A DNA stretch of 33,493 bases, from assembly GCA_025936825.1 (NCBI GenBank), contig JAICSO010000036.1, forward strand, positions 1 to 33,493, given 5' to 3'. The notes under the pieces are model-generated. The model worked only from the letters and a program-made list of their open reading frames with translations, had not been told where the DNA came from and ran no database searches. Positions 19,892 through 28,132 of this stretch are shown one piece after another. Source of the stretch: Terriglobales bacterium (GTDB taxonomy: Bacteria; Acidobacteriota; Terriglobia; Terriglobales; Acidobacteriaceae). Each line of letters starts with the position of its first letter. Positions within the stretch are counted from its first letter, which is position 1. The translations under genes were made by a program, and so were the position numbers.

Positions 19892-22618
19892 TTAAATGCT
19901 TTGCCCCACCACGAAATCTCTTGCGGCGGAAGTACCAACTGATTGAGAGAACTGAATTGCGGAGCTCTTCTCCACATTCGTACTGAGCTTCTGGCCCAAT
20001 ACTAGCGTGTCATTCGTGTAAATTTCCGCATCAAGTCGGGCACGGGATACGCTGACGTATGCGAACCGTGCGCTTAGAAGCTCGGGGTGCACTGAAGTGT
20101 CCGCGTTTATTAACACACGGTCCGCTGTGAGGCCTTGGGCGCTGTGGCTAGTCATGGCATAGCCATGTTCAAGGTGCGGATGTGCCCTCGCGCTGAATTG
20201 GATTTTTCTCCCGTCCCCAAGGCTCAACGAGATGGTGCCGTTTTCGGTGATCTTGTCGATAGTTCCGATTTCGCGGTTTGCTACGCCGAGCTGCTTTTGG
20301 GGTGCGGTGAATTGAATGCGATCGCCAACTGAGAACTGTCGTTCGACTGGCTGATACACAGTCACTCCACAGAGTCTTCTCGGATCATAGGTCACCTGAT
20401 TCTCTTTGGTGGTCTTAATCGTCAGAAGATTCTCGGTTGCATTGACGCCAGCGACCCTCCCGTAGCTCCCAGCCTCGATCCCCATCTCTTTACTGCCTCG
20501 TGAAAATCTCACGACATCTTCAAGCTCGTATCGCCGAGCCCACGCTCGTTCTGCGCCGGTCATATCCTGCCGTGGAACGAGAACGCGGAAATTGTGATCG
20601 TCAGCGCCAAGCAAACCGTGGATTTTCAATTGCTGGCGAACCGCTATGTTCAATTCTTGGCGGGATTTATTGTCGGGTGAGACAATAAGGGTCCGTTCTG
20701 GATTGCTCACGTAGTTCCGCGCAATCGCGCGAATTCGGTCCTCAGGGCAGGCGATTTCATTCACCTTGCCGCGAGTCCTGAGCGAATCGATTGCCGCAAC
20801 GGTTTGACCCTTCGCTAGCAGTTCAACTTCAGTCCTTAGTACTGGATCTTTTTGGCGAACAATTTGGTCGAGTTTCCCGGTTCTCATTCCAGCTTCCTGA
20901 AGTTGCTGGAATGGACGGCCAGCTTCAACTCCCTGGTGTTGCCGTATATCGCCGACGAGCAGAATCCGGTCATCAGTCCCAATTCGTCGTAAAAAGTCTC
21001 GCACCTGGTTTGTGCTCGCAAGGCTGGACTCATCAAGGAAGAAGAATCGTCGATGTTGCGAATCAGAGTCCTGCGATCGCGTGAGGAAAGATTGCAACGT
21101 CGAGGACTTAATTCCTGCTTCTTGCAGTTGCTTTGCAGCGCGGGAAGTTGGGGCAAAGCCTTCGACTTGATACCGTTGTGTTTCTGCTGCTATGCGAACA
21201 ACCTCAAGCGCCGTGGTCTTACCAGCGCCGGCGATGCCATGAATTCCCTGCATTCGATCACCAGAGCTTAGAACGTCTTCGATGACGGCCTTCTGGCCAG
21301 AATTTAAGTTTGGGTGCGCGTCGGCGAGAGCGATGGCTTTCTGCCGGGACAAGACTGGTTCAAGCTGGTCTTGCCCTTGCCGCATCCGGCGCACGATTTC
21401 ATGTTCGGCCGCAATCGTTCTTGCCGTTGTGAAAAGTCGGGCGGTTTGATGAACGCTTCGCTCGATCCTGACAAATTCACCGGTGTTATGACGCGCCTCC
21501 AGATTGGCGCGAACCTCGGGAAACCGCAATTCGCCCATCCCGCGGCGAAGGGCATCTCGAACCAGTAGCCGCTCATCAACGACGGCCTCGCGCTCGAAGT
21601 TCTTATCGCGGGCAAACGTGACAGCTTCTTGGGCGCGTTGAGCAGGATTACCTGGCAGTTGGATGTGTTGAGCGCGTTCACGGGCAGCGCGTACGACTGC
21701 GTCCGGTTGGTTCCCGAATTCCTCTGCTAGCCGGCGGTGAGCGTCAAGCACCTCGCGGGGGCTGAGAATTTCCTTTCGATCACGGGTGGAATGGGCCGCG
21801 ATCTCGGCAGCTTCCTTGCTGTTGTGTCCAATTTTTTCCAGGTGCTCGCGAATCTGTTGACTGCGGGGACTGGACGCATCGAGGTATTCCTGCGTGTATC
21901 CCCTAATCTCCGGGGCACCGCTCCGACCACGTTCAATTTCGTAGCCAAACTGGCGCAAGCGGTACGTCAACTCGGATTGGTATATCGCCGTTGCAAACTG
22001 CTGTGACTGAAAAAGGCTGTGCGGTTGAATGGCGCGAGGTTCTCCGTTCTCACGTTCCGTGATGTTGAAGATGACGGCATGTGTGTGTAGCTGGGGCGCG
22101 GCATAGCCGTTCACCGGACGCGCTGTGTCGTGTTCAAACTTGGCGATGACACACTTGCCCGTAGTCTCGGCTGGGTGATTCCCGCCGATCCGGGCCTGCG
22201 TATATCGCTCCAGCTCATCCAAAGCAACTCGGACACTCTCACGGTGGGCTGCCCGGATGCGTTGGTCGCCGCCTACCAGAGCCGTCAACGAGACAGATTT
22301 TGGGGCGGAAAATGTCGCGTCCCAGCCTGCCCGGTGCTCCATCGAGGTGACTGTCTTTCCATTTCCGTCCTTGTATTCGTGAGCGACCCGATGCTGCACA
22401 AGCTGTTCGCCAGTGTGCGGATGCTGCCCCTGACTGAGCCTAGCGAACTCATCTTCGGTTACAGCACCTGTCAGACGATACTTTGCAGCTAAACGCCCCT
22501 GCCATTCACCCTGAATTGTGTTGCCGCGCGACCAATAGCTTTGCTCGTGAGACGTGAATTCTTTCTTGTGATAGCTCTGCGCTTGCCCTGCCGAGAGTGG
22601 CTTCGAAATTGTCAGCAT
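19892..22618 (-). CDS. trwC: TrwC-like MobF conjugative relaxase-helicase
   Basis: 908 residues. The N-terminal relaxase domain (about 1-300) has candidate catalytic tyrosines Y16 and Y28, the GWDATFSAPKS motif with D100, and the HUH metal site from H163 (AKFEHD) with H178 and H180 (PQLHTHAVIFN). The second half is a RecD2-like helicase with Walker A GIAGAGKTT (461-469) and Walker B FFFLDE (525-530), ending in the superfamily 1 motif YAMTSHSAQGLTADRV and YVSVSRAR. The protein would nick oriT, stay bound to the 5' end, and unwind and lead the strand into the recipient. It follows the coupling-protein gene by 11 bases. The length is near that of R388 TrwC (about 966), and all key residues looked for are present. 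Confidence 0.96.
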   Translation of the reverse strand: MLTISKPLSAGQAQSYHKKEFTSHEQSYWSRGNTIQGEWQGRLAAKYRLTGAVTEDEFARLSQGQHPHTGEQLVQHRVAHEYKDGNGKTVTSMEHRAGWDATFSAPKSVSLTALVGGDQRIRAAHRESVRVALDELERYTQARIGGNHPAETTGKCVIAKFEHDTARPVNGYAAPQLHTHAVIFNITERENGEPRAIQPHSLFQSQQFATAIYQSELTYRLRQFGYEIERGRSGAPEIRGYTQEYLDASSPRSQQIREHLEKIGHNSKEAAEIAAHSTRDRKEILSPREVLDAHRRLAEEFGNQPDAVVRAARERAQHIQLPGNPAQRAQEAVTFARDKNFEREAVVDERLLVRDALRRGMGELRFPEVRANLEARHNTGEFVRIERSVHQTARLFTTARTIAAEHEIVRRMRQGQDQLEPVLSRQKAIALADAHPNLNSGQKAVIEDVLSSGDRMQGIHGIAGAGKTTALEVVRIAAETQRYQVEGFAPTSRAAKQLQEAGIKSSTLQSFLTRSQDSDSQHRRFFFLDESSLASTNQVRDFLRRIGTDDRILLVGDIRQHQGVEAGRPFQQLQEAGMRTGKLDQIVRQKDPVLRTEVELLAKGQTVAAIDSLRTRGKVNEIACPEDRIRAIARNYVSNPERTLIVSPDNKSRQELNIAVRQQLKIHGLLGADDHNFRVLVPRQDMTGAERAWARRYELEDVVRFSRGSKEMGIEAGSYGRVAGVNATENLLTIKTTKENQVTYDPRRLCGVTVYQPVERQFSVGDRIQFTAPQKQLGVANREIGTIDKITENGTISLSLGDGRKIQFSARAHPHLEHGYAMTSHSAQGLTADRVLINADTSVHPELLSARFAYVSVSRARLDAEIYTNDTLVLGQKLSTNVEKSSAIQFSQSVGTSAARDFVVGQSI

Positions 22619-22629
22619 GGGTGTTTAAT

Positions 22630-24552
22630 TCACACTCTCTCATCAAAGCCCAGATCGGCCGCTTCGGCAATGTGTTCAGGAACGAGAGCGTTCGCTGGCT
22701 CAGGCGTTGGTTCCGGGGGTGCCTGTTTCCTCGGAACGATCACGTCATCCATTGGACGCTCAGCGAACCCGGCGTGCTTCTCTTCGAGGGCGACGAACGG
22801 AAACGAGAATCGTGCCACATGGTTTCCGTATTTCAGAAAACCCCGGAGATCGTCCAGGCCGGAGATCTCCGAGGGCATCACGAGGGGCTCCGTTTGGCGG
22901 TCCAGGGCGAAGTTCTTTCCTGCGCGCGTGCCCTCGTAATGCGTTTCCCGAAGCCGCTCAATTTCAATCTCGCCAATGGCGTCGCTCACCCATTTGGCTG
23001 CGCGCGGCTCGGTAGTGCGAAGAAATATTTTCGTTGCTGGCTGCGACAGCATTGCCTCAGCGTCGTCGCCATAGCGCGCTTCCATTTGGCTGCGGCCCTG
23101 AAAGCCGAGGATGACTGGGTTCTGGGATTTCCGATTCTCCGTGATGGCCGTATGCAACTGCGGTAGTCGCTGCAGGCTAGCAAGCTCGTCAATGACGAAC
23201 CACACAGGTTTTTGCTGTGGCATCGGCTCGTTCAACAGGCGTAATACGAGAAGATCAATCCAGAGACTAATTAGTGGGCGCAAGGCCTCGCGCATAGTTG
23301 GTTGCGACGTAATGAAAATCCAGCCATGGCGCGTCTCGGCCCATTTTGTGGCAGTCCATTTTGCCGTCACGTCCTCTTTACCGGGAAGCAATCGAAAGCT
23401 GTCTGCGGTCATATTGAGCGAGCCGAGAACGCCTGTGCGCTGGTGTGGGGCTTTGGAGTCGATCAACATCCAATATTCCGTTCCTTTGACCCGGCGATCG
23501 ATTTCAGCCGGATTCGACATCCACGCAACAAGCTCGGCCGGAGTTGGCAGAAAGGTCATCAAATGGGCGAAGATTTTCTGCGGCGCTTCCACGAAAAATT
23601 TGTTGGCGACGCCTTCGGGCTGATATAGGGAGACTGCCAGCGCCTTCGCTTCGGCTTTGCGACGGAGTTCTTCTGACGGATTCCAATATGGCATACGGGC
23701 ATCAAGCGGATTGAGCACGATGTCACCGCGGCGGTCGTTGTAGAACTGCTTCACGAACTCACAAGCCGGGTCATAAACAATGGCGCTTTCCCCGCGAGCG
23801 GCTACCTGGTAGAGCATTTGGCGGATGATGCTGGACTTGCCGGAACCGGTATCTCCAACGAGAAGGAAGTGCTTGTTTTCTGCGTTGCGGGGAATACGCA
23901 AGGGCCGCTTGTCATCGTTAGTTGTAATGCCTATTCCATCGCCGGCGACCGCCTTTGTGAACCGCCTTGCGGTGACGAGAATTGGGCCCTTCAAACGGCG
24001 CCCGTACCGTAGTTCTTTGCGTCGTTTGACGTCTTTGCGGATCGAAAATGGCAGCTGTAAGCCCAGCGCGAGCAGTCCGCAATAGAAGGGTGTTGCGAAC
24101 AGTGCGGGTAGTGACGTCTCAGCATAGATCCAATGGCCAAGCCATGCATGTAGCCCATTGTTCTGGTATGGATGCTGCACTTCCCGAAAAATGGACCGGA
24201 AGCCTTGCTGTAAAGCGTGATCAGATAGGACAAGTGGCAGCGGCTTGCCGGAAGATTGCCAAGTTTGGCCAAAGGCCACGTCGGCGTCCATAGCGATCCT
24301 GGACTGTGATTTCCCATCGGTGATGTAAACCAGCTGGTACATTCCGGTGGGTCGTAAGACGCCTGCCGTTTGGGTTCGAATGTAATAGGCCAGATAGTAT
24401 TCCTCCAGCGGCGACAGGCTGAAGTGGAAATGGACATACATGAGAAATCCCGTCACGACGACCGATAGGAAGATGGCGCCATAGGTGTAGTAGAAGCCGC
24501 GTGGCGGCCAGATAATGGATTCTTTCCGTCCCCATTCTTGAACAGTTGGCAT
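22630..24552 (-). CDS. trwB: TrwB/VirD4-type conjugative coupling protein
   Basis: 640 residues. Two hydrophobic segments (about 22-41 and 146-170) anchor the protein in the inner membrane. The ATPase core has Walker A GDTGSGKS (233-240) and Walker B WFVIDELASL (451-460), followed by RKSQNPVILGFQGRSQMEARYG and LRTTEPRAAKWVSDAIGE, as in TrwB/TraD proteins. It links the relaxosome to the secretion channel and pumps DNA. Its ATG overlaps the stop of the preceding RHH-like gene (TGATG), indicating translational coupling, and the relaxase follows 11 bases later. This accessory protein-coupling protein-relaxase order mirrors trwA-trwB-trwC of R388. Confidence 0.95.
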   Translation of the reverse strand: MPTVQEWGRKESIIWPPRGFYYTYGAIFLSVVVTGFLMYVHFHFSLSPLEEYYLAYYIRTQTAGVLRPTGMYQLVYITDGKSQSRIAMDADVAFGQTWQSSGKPLPLVLSDHALQQGFRSIFREVQHPYQNNGLHAWLGHWIYAETSLPALFATPFYCGLLALGLQLPFSIRKDVKRRKELRYGRRLKGPILVTARRFTKAVAGDGIGITTNDDKRPLRIPRNAENKHFLLVGDTGSGKSSIIRQMLYQVAARGESAIVYDPACEFVKQFYNDRRGDIVLNPLDARMPYWNPSEELRRKAEAKALAVSLYQPEGVANKFFVEAPQKIFAHLMTFLPTPAELVAWMSNPAEIDRRVKGTEYWMLIDSKAPHQRTGVLGSLNMTADSFRLLPGKEDVTAKWTATKWAETRHGWIFITSQPTMREALRPLISLWIDLLVLRLLNEPMPQQKPVWFVIDELASLQRLPQLHTAITENRKSQNPVILGFQGRSQMEARYGDDAEAMLSQPATKIFLRTTEPRAAKWVSDAIGEIEIERLRETHYEGTRAGKNFALDRQTEPLVMPSEISGLDDLRGFLKYGNHVARFSFPFVALEEKHAGFAERPMDDVIVPRKQAPPEPTPEPANALVPEHIAEAADLGFDERV

Positions 24553-24938
24553 CAGTGCTTCTCCTCACTGTTCGGCTGCTTAGCAAGTAGCTCTTGCGCC
24601 TTCCTGCCCTTTGTGGTCTGCACCTGTTTCCAGAGAGCTTCGACCCGCTCCTGCGGGATTCGTTCACCACGCAGAAGTGAGGGCAGAGCATTGATAAGAA
24701 GAAGTTCAATTCCAACCAACTCGGTGAGGGTGCGCTCCTGCACGCTGACACCGTTGGCGATTGGCGAACGCGAAAGAATTTGATCGCGTGCCCAATCGGC
24801 AACTGTTTTTCCAGCCTTCCAAGCCTCGCCTTCGAGCGCGAGATATTCGGGTTCCGTGACGCGGACCCCAATTGTTCTGGTTCTGGCGGCGCGTCTAGTA
24901 CGCTGCTCGCTTACGTCTGATGAAACGCTGCTATTCAT
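24552..24938 (-). CDS. Relaxosome accessory protein, RHH-like (TrwA/MobC slot)
   Basis: 128 residues. A basic N-terminal stretch (EQRTRRAARTRTIGVRVTEP, then EYLALEGEAWKAGKTVADWA) reads as a ribbon-helix-helix: a beta strand (RTIGVRVT) then two helices, the second ending in RDQILSR. The rest is helical (LTELVGIELLLINALPSLLR). Proteins of this size and fold next to coupling-protein genes bind oriT and help the relaxase nick. The gene starts 22 bases from the first unit of a decamer repeat array (24961-25058), a natural binding site for an RHH protein. A role as both relaxosome component and autorepressor, as for TrwA, is likely but inferred. Confidence 0.7.
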   Translation of the reverse strand: MNSSVSSDVSEQRTRRAARTRTIGVRVTEPEYLALEGEAWKAGKTVADWARDQILSRSPIANGVSVQERTLTELVGIELLLINALPSLLRGERIPQERVEALWKQVQTTKGRKAQELLAKQPNSEEKH

Positions 24939-24960
24939 CTCAAAACCCCACTTTGTTGTG

Positions 24961-25058
24961 CGCTAACGAACGCTAGCCTGCGCTAGCGGTTGTTAGCGAT
25001 GAATTCGGCTTCCCAAAGTTTTTCAATGCGCTAGCGATCGCTAACGATCGCTAGCGAA
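24961..25058. repeat. Two arrays of 10-bp repeats, candidate oriT/RHH operator
   Basis: Seven decamers in exact 10-bp phase. Array 1 (24961-25000) reads CGCTAACGAA, CGCTAGCCTG, CGCTAGCGGT, TGTTAGCGAT. Array 2 (25029-25058) reads CGCTAGCGAT, CGCTAACGAT, CGCTAGCGAA. The arrays are 28 bases apart. The consensus CGCTAGCGAT contains the palindrome GCTAGC. One helical turn per unit suits cooperative RHH-protein binding on one DNA face. The position between two RHH-like genes, upstream of the coupling-protein and relaxase genes, makes this a candidate oriT accessory site or operator. Confidence 0.8.
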
Positions 25059-25096
25059 CGTCAGCCCTTTCAGGGGTGGAGTGTCAAACATTCTTC

Positions 25097-25111
25097 CGGC
25101 GCGAAGCGCCG
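25097..25111. other. Hairpin downstream of the RHH gene
   Basis: CGGCGC (25097-25102) pairs with GCGCCG (25106-25111) around GAA, about 50 bases beyond the end of the RHH gene and 40 bases from the decamer arrays. It could be a terminator for the virB11-RHH transcript (no T run) or the inverted repeat next to a nick site. Nothing else was seen in 25059-25162. Confidence 0.4.
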
Positions 25112-25162
25112 AACCGTTCGCCAGCACCGCTACCGACCCAAAACTCAGGCACGCACCAAACA

Positions 25163-25447
25163 TCACGCGCCCACCTTCTTTGCCTTGGCGGGCTCCTTGG
25201 GCCGAGCCACTGACTGTGGGACCCGGCGTACCCGCAAACTTGGGCCTGCGCTGGCAGCTTCCGCGGACTTCAGGAATTCCTGAAAATCACGGTCTTTGCT
25301 GAACACATAATCCAGCGCATGGTTCACCACATCGTCTGCTGAAGCATGGATAAATGCGGCGTATTGGTCCACCAGCGAAGCCGTCTTTTCTTCAAGACGG
25401 ATGCTGGCTGTGATCTGTCGGGACTGAGTGATTTCTAAAAGGGCCAT
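25163..25447 (-). CDS. Ribbon-helix-helix-like small DNA-binding protein
   Basis: 94 residues. The opening ITQSRQITASIRLEEKTASL, followed by VDQYAAFIHASADDVVNHAL, gives the strand-helix-helix order of an RHH (CopG/MetJ) protein. A basic, Pro/Ala/Lys-rich tail (PQSVARPKEPAKAKKVGA) follows. The ATG overlaps the end of the virB11 region: AGGAG and the virB11 stop TGA lie just upstream, four bases separating stop and start, so the genes are coupled. It may regulate the transfer operon or act on the adjacent decamer array, and it competes with the 24552-24938 product as the array's binder. DNA binding is inferred from fold only. Confidence 0.65.
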   Translation of the reverse strand: MALLEITQSRQITASIRLEEKTASLVDQYAAFIHASADDVVNHALDYVFSKDRDFQEFLKSAEAASAGPSLRVRRVPQSVARPKEPAKAKKVGA

Positions 25448-25450
25448 AGC

Positions 25451-26446
25451 TCACTTCTCCTTTCGTGTCTGAGAGTCAAATCCGCGCTGCGATTTTTGAT
25501 GGGAAAACACCGGCTCCCAGATGAAATCATTGCTGTGCCGGTCGTACCCACTGAGCCGGACGACTTCGCGCACTGTTCGACGGCCTGGTTGCCGCTCGAT
25601 ATGGATCACAAAGTCCACTGATTCTCCGATCTCCGCCTCAATGTCCTCGATAGCCGCTTGCTGATGACTTCGTACGACAAGATTCGCGAATCTCCGCAAC
25701 GCCTTTGAGGCGGAGTTTGCGTGGATAGTGGCAAGTGAACCGGTGTGCCCAGTGTTGAAGGAATCGAGCAGCGTTCGGGCTTCAATTCCGCGCACTTCGC
25801 CGACAATGATTCGGTCCGGCCGCCATCTCAATGCGCTCCTAAGCAGGTCATCGAACGAGACTGGCCGCTTGTAGGTATCAGTCTGGCATTCGGCCGCTAG
25901 GATGTTTGGCTTCTGGATCGAAAGCTCGGCCGTATCCTCGATGATTACGATCCGTTCATTACTTGGAATTGACTGGGCCAGGATGTTGAGTAGCGTCGTC
26001 TTTCCCGTGCCGGTTCCACCGCTGATAAGAATTGTCTTTCCGTCTGCAACTTGCTCGCACAGAAAGGCCGCTAACTCCTGGGTTAGAGTCCCACGGTTGA
26101 TCAAGTCTTCGACCGTGAATCTGCGGCTCGAAAACTTGCGGATCACCATTGCTGGAGCAGGTCGTACCACCGGCGGAATAACTGCGGCCAGTCGACTGCC
26201 ATCGGGCAGTTGCGCGTTGAGGACTGGATTATCTTCATCAAGCTTCTTACCCAGCTTATTCGCGACGACTTCCAGCCCAGTTCGTAGCCCTTCGGACGCG
26301 AACGAAACGTCCTGTGCGCGATGGAGGGTCCCTTCCCGCTCGAACCACCAGGACGAGTCGGGATTGCCCATGATCTCGCTGATCTCTTCATCGAGCAGAA
26401 GGCCCTCTATCGGGCGCAGGAACGGGAGTATAAGTTCAAAGCTCAT
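25451..26446 (-). CDS. virB11: VirB11/TrbB-type secretion ATPase
   Basis: 331 residues with all the landmarks of the traffic ATPase family: Walker A SGGTGTGKTT (142-151), Asp box IIEDTAEL (168-175), Walker B DRIIVGEVRG (211-220) and His box GHTGSLATIHA (233-243). The N-terminal domain is about 110 residues, as in TrbB. The protein forms a hexamer on the cytoplasmic side of the inner membrane, powering pilus assembly and substrate transfer with VirB4 and VirD4. It follows ssb by 38 bases and precedes the RHH gene. The start has no strong ribosome-binding site, but the conserved N-terminal block fits it. Confidence 0.96.
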   Translation of the reverse strand: MSFELILPFLRPIEGLLLDEEISEIMGNPDSSWWFEREGTLHRAQDVSFASEGLRTGLEVVANKLGKKLDEDNPVLNAQLPDGSRLAAVIPPVVRPAPAMVIRKFSSRRFTVEDLINRGTLTQELAAFLCEQVADGKTILISGGTGTGKTTLLNILAQSIPSNERIVIIEDTAELSIQKPNILAAECQTDTYKRPVSFDDLLRSALRWRPDRIIVGEVRGIEARTLLDSFNTGHTGSLATIHANSASKALRRFANLVVRSHQQAAIEDIEAEIGESVDFVIHIERQPGRRTVREVVRLSGYDRHSNDFIWEPVFSHQKSQRGFDSQTRKEK

Positions 26447-26484
26447 GGCAGTCCATCGCGGTGGAATAGAAACAGGAAGTGCCC

Positions 26485-26874
26485 TTAAAAGGGCACTTCC
26501 TCGGGGGCGGGAGCGGCCGGTAAATCCTCGGCTGAGGCCTTCTTCGCGCGGTCCAGCTTAAGGATCGAGTCGACACGAATTTCCCAAGCGCGCCGCTTCG
26601 CATTGCCGTTCTTCTTGTCCTGATATTCCCGGCTGCGAAGCTCGCCTTCGATTTGAAGATGAGAACCCTTCGTCAGGGTCTTTGCGTACTCGGCAAGCTT
26701 TCCCCAAACGATTGTGCGGTGCCATTCGGTGTGCGAGACGTATTCGCCGCTCTTCTTGTCCTTGTAGGAGCTCTTTGTGGCGAGCGATAGTACGGTCAAT
26801 GTCGAGTTGTTGGCGGTGCGAACCTCGGCGTCACTTCCGAGAAAACCGATCAGTGTGATTCTGTTCAGATACAT
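26485..26874 (-). CDS. ssb: Single-stranded DNA-binding protein
   Basis: 129 residues from ATG 26874, which has GGAGA seven bases upstream; an in-frame start 45 bases earlier adds only unrelated text. The OB fold is plain: MYLNRITLIGFLGSDAEVRT, then SLATKSSYKDKKSGEYVSHT, EWHRTIVWGKLAEYAKTLTK and GSHLQIEGELRSREYQDK. The C-terminal end APEEVPF is the acidic-Phe tip used by SSB to recruit partners. Conjugative elements often carry an ssb to coat the incoming single strand. Here it sits inside the transfer cluster between virB8 and virB11, preceded by a long gene-free leader that probably holds its promoter. Confidence 0.95.
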   Translation of the reverse strand: MYLNRITLIGFLGSDAEVRTANNSTLTVLSLATKSSYKDKKSGEYVSHTEWHRTIVWGKLAEYAKTLTKGSHLQIEGELRSREYQDKKNGNAKRRAWEIRVDSILKLDRAKKASAEDLPAAPAPEEVPF

Positions 26875-27398
26875 TTCTGTTCTCCGTCTTGAATTCCCGA
26901 ATTTGCTCGGGTCACACATGGCAAAGCCACGGGAGTGGGCCCGGCTCCCAAGTGCCGAAGGTCTGCTTTTCCGGAGGGAACCGAAAGAAATTCGCTCGGC
27001 GTTCTGTGCCGGTTTTGGAGCGCATTTGTTTTGGGAGGAACCGAAACCGGTGAAGGCGCGAAGCGAAGCAGAAGACCGAGTGCCGCAGGGCGACGGATAT
27101 GCCCCGAACCGGTGACCGAGTAAAGACGGGTATCAAACACGAAGGACGGAGTTGGGCAGAATCCGATAGTGGTTATGACGGAGTGAGACTCATCCTGCCA
27201 TGTGACGACGTTCTCGACGTCGAAAGGTCTCATGCAAACGAGTCGGCATTCGGGACGGAACGCGCATTTACAGCGGCCAAATCGTCTGCGGAAGCGTAAG
27301 GAATCCTGACTACAGAAAATCGTCTCCAAGCGCGAGATCGAACCGGGAATTGAGGCAAGAACGGTCGTGCCGGCGATTTGGGAAACCAGTGACATCGG
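26875..27398. other. 524-bp gene-free stretch before ssb with repeats and hairpins
   Basis: No convincing gene lies here on either strand; a 176-codon minus-strand frame reads as low-quality text. Visible structure: a hairpin GGGAG (26931-26935) with CTCCC (26945-26949); a direct repeat GGAGGGAACCGAAA (26973-26986) and GGGAGGAACCGAAA (27033-27046); a short repeated ACCGGTGA; and CTGCTTTTCC near 26961 facing a GAAGCAGAAGACC-like stretch near 27065. The stretch interrupts an otherwise tightly packed cluster, so it probably carries the ssb-virB11 promoter and possibly a structured leader or small RNA. Confidence 0.45.
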
Positions 27399-28109
27399 CT
27401 ACTCGAAAGCTTGGTCAGCGCGGAAGTTGACGATAGTCAATCCCAACGGATTTACCTGGATTTCGCCGTTCTGTACAGCATCGCGAAAAACGTAAGTCAC
27501 GCTGGCGGTCCACCGTTCGCGCTTCAGCTCGGAATGATCTGCCGGATTTGTATAGATCTTGAGGAACTCTACGCGCGCGGAATACGGCGATTGGCGCAGG
27601 TCGTCCAGGATAACGTTTTTCACTTCAATATCAACGTACGGCATGGTGCTGTCGTGGATAAAAGCGTCGATGGTTTTGTTCTTGCGATAGTCTTCGACAA
27701 CCGCCCGCTGAACGTCTGCGTTCATGAAATACAAAGAATTCGTGAAGTCGTGCTGAATCGTGTAGCGGTTCCGGCTGAAGAAGAGTTCGGCCCAGCGCGA
27801 AAGGTAATACTTGTTTTCTGCTTCTTTAGGGCGGTAATTAAAATCCCGGAAGTCGACTGCTTCCGCGTGTCCAACGTCGTCGATTCGGATCACGAGTGGA
27901 TGAATATTCGCCAGAGCTTTCTGGCTGCGGAAGATCAGGAATCCGAGCATCAAACAAATCGCTGCAAGCACCAGAATCGCAATTTTCAAGTAGGTGTTCA
28001 TAACGAGCAGGTCGCCGTACTGCTCCAGATACCGCTCCGCGGCTCGTGTAATTGCCGGAGATGGCCGATTTTCGGCGCAAAGAGTCTCCGTATGTGTCTG
28101 CGAGGTCAT
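27399..28109 (-). CDS. virB8: VirB8/TrbF-type inner-membrane channel protein
   Basis: 236 residues: a cytoplasmic N-terminus of about 40, one transmembrane helix (about 40-62, LKIAILVLAAICLMLGFLIF), then the periplasmic NTF2-like domain with YYLSRWAELFFSRNRYTIQH, VEFLKIYTN and a C-terminal VNPLGLTIVNFRAD, the TrbF/VirB8 ending. The protein is a bitopic scaffold joining VirB6, VirB9 and VirB10. ATG 28109 has AGGAGA seven bases upstream. It is the last gene of the block before the 524-bp gap. Confidence 0.92.
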   Translation of the reverse strand: MTSQTHTETLCAENRPSPAITRAAERYLEQYGDLLVMNTYLKIAILVLAAICLMLGFLIFRSQKALANIHPLVIRIDDVGHAEAVDFRDFNYRPKEAENKYYLSRWAELFFSRNRYTIQHDFTNSLYFMNADVQRAVVEDYRKNKTIDAFIHDSTMPYVDIEVKNVILDDLRQSPYSARVEFLKIYTNPADHSELKRERWTASVTYVFRDAVQNGEIQVNPLGLTIVNFRADQAFE

Positions 28110-28132
28110 CAGATTTCTCCTCTATCGGTCTG

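Noticed and set aside
22597-23166. 189-codon plus-strand frame
   Set aside because: Antisense to the trwB 3' region, with no motif.
24221-24871. 216-codon minus-strand frame
   Set aside because: Overlaps the RHH-like accessory gene and the start of trwB in another frame; no family resemblance.
24961-25058. CRISPR array
   Set aside because: Units are 10 bp, contiguous and without spacers, and no cas genes are present.
26865-27395. 176-codon minus-strand frame before ssb
   Set aside because: Right position for a gene, but composition is Arg/Pro/Cys-rich without helices or motifs, it overlaps the ssb start, and it has no ribosome-binding site. Treated as a non-coding leader, with some doubt.
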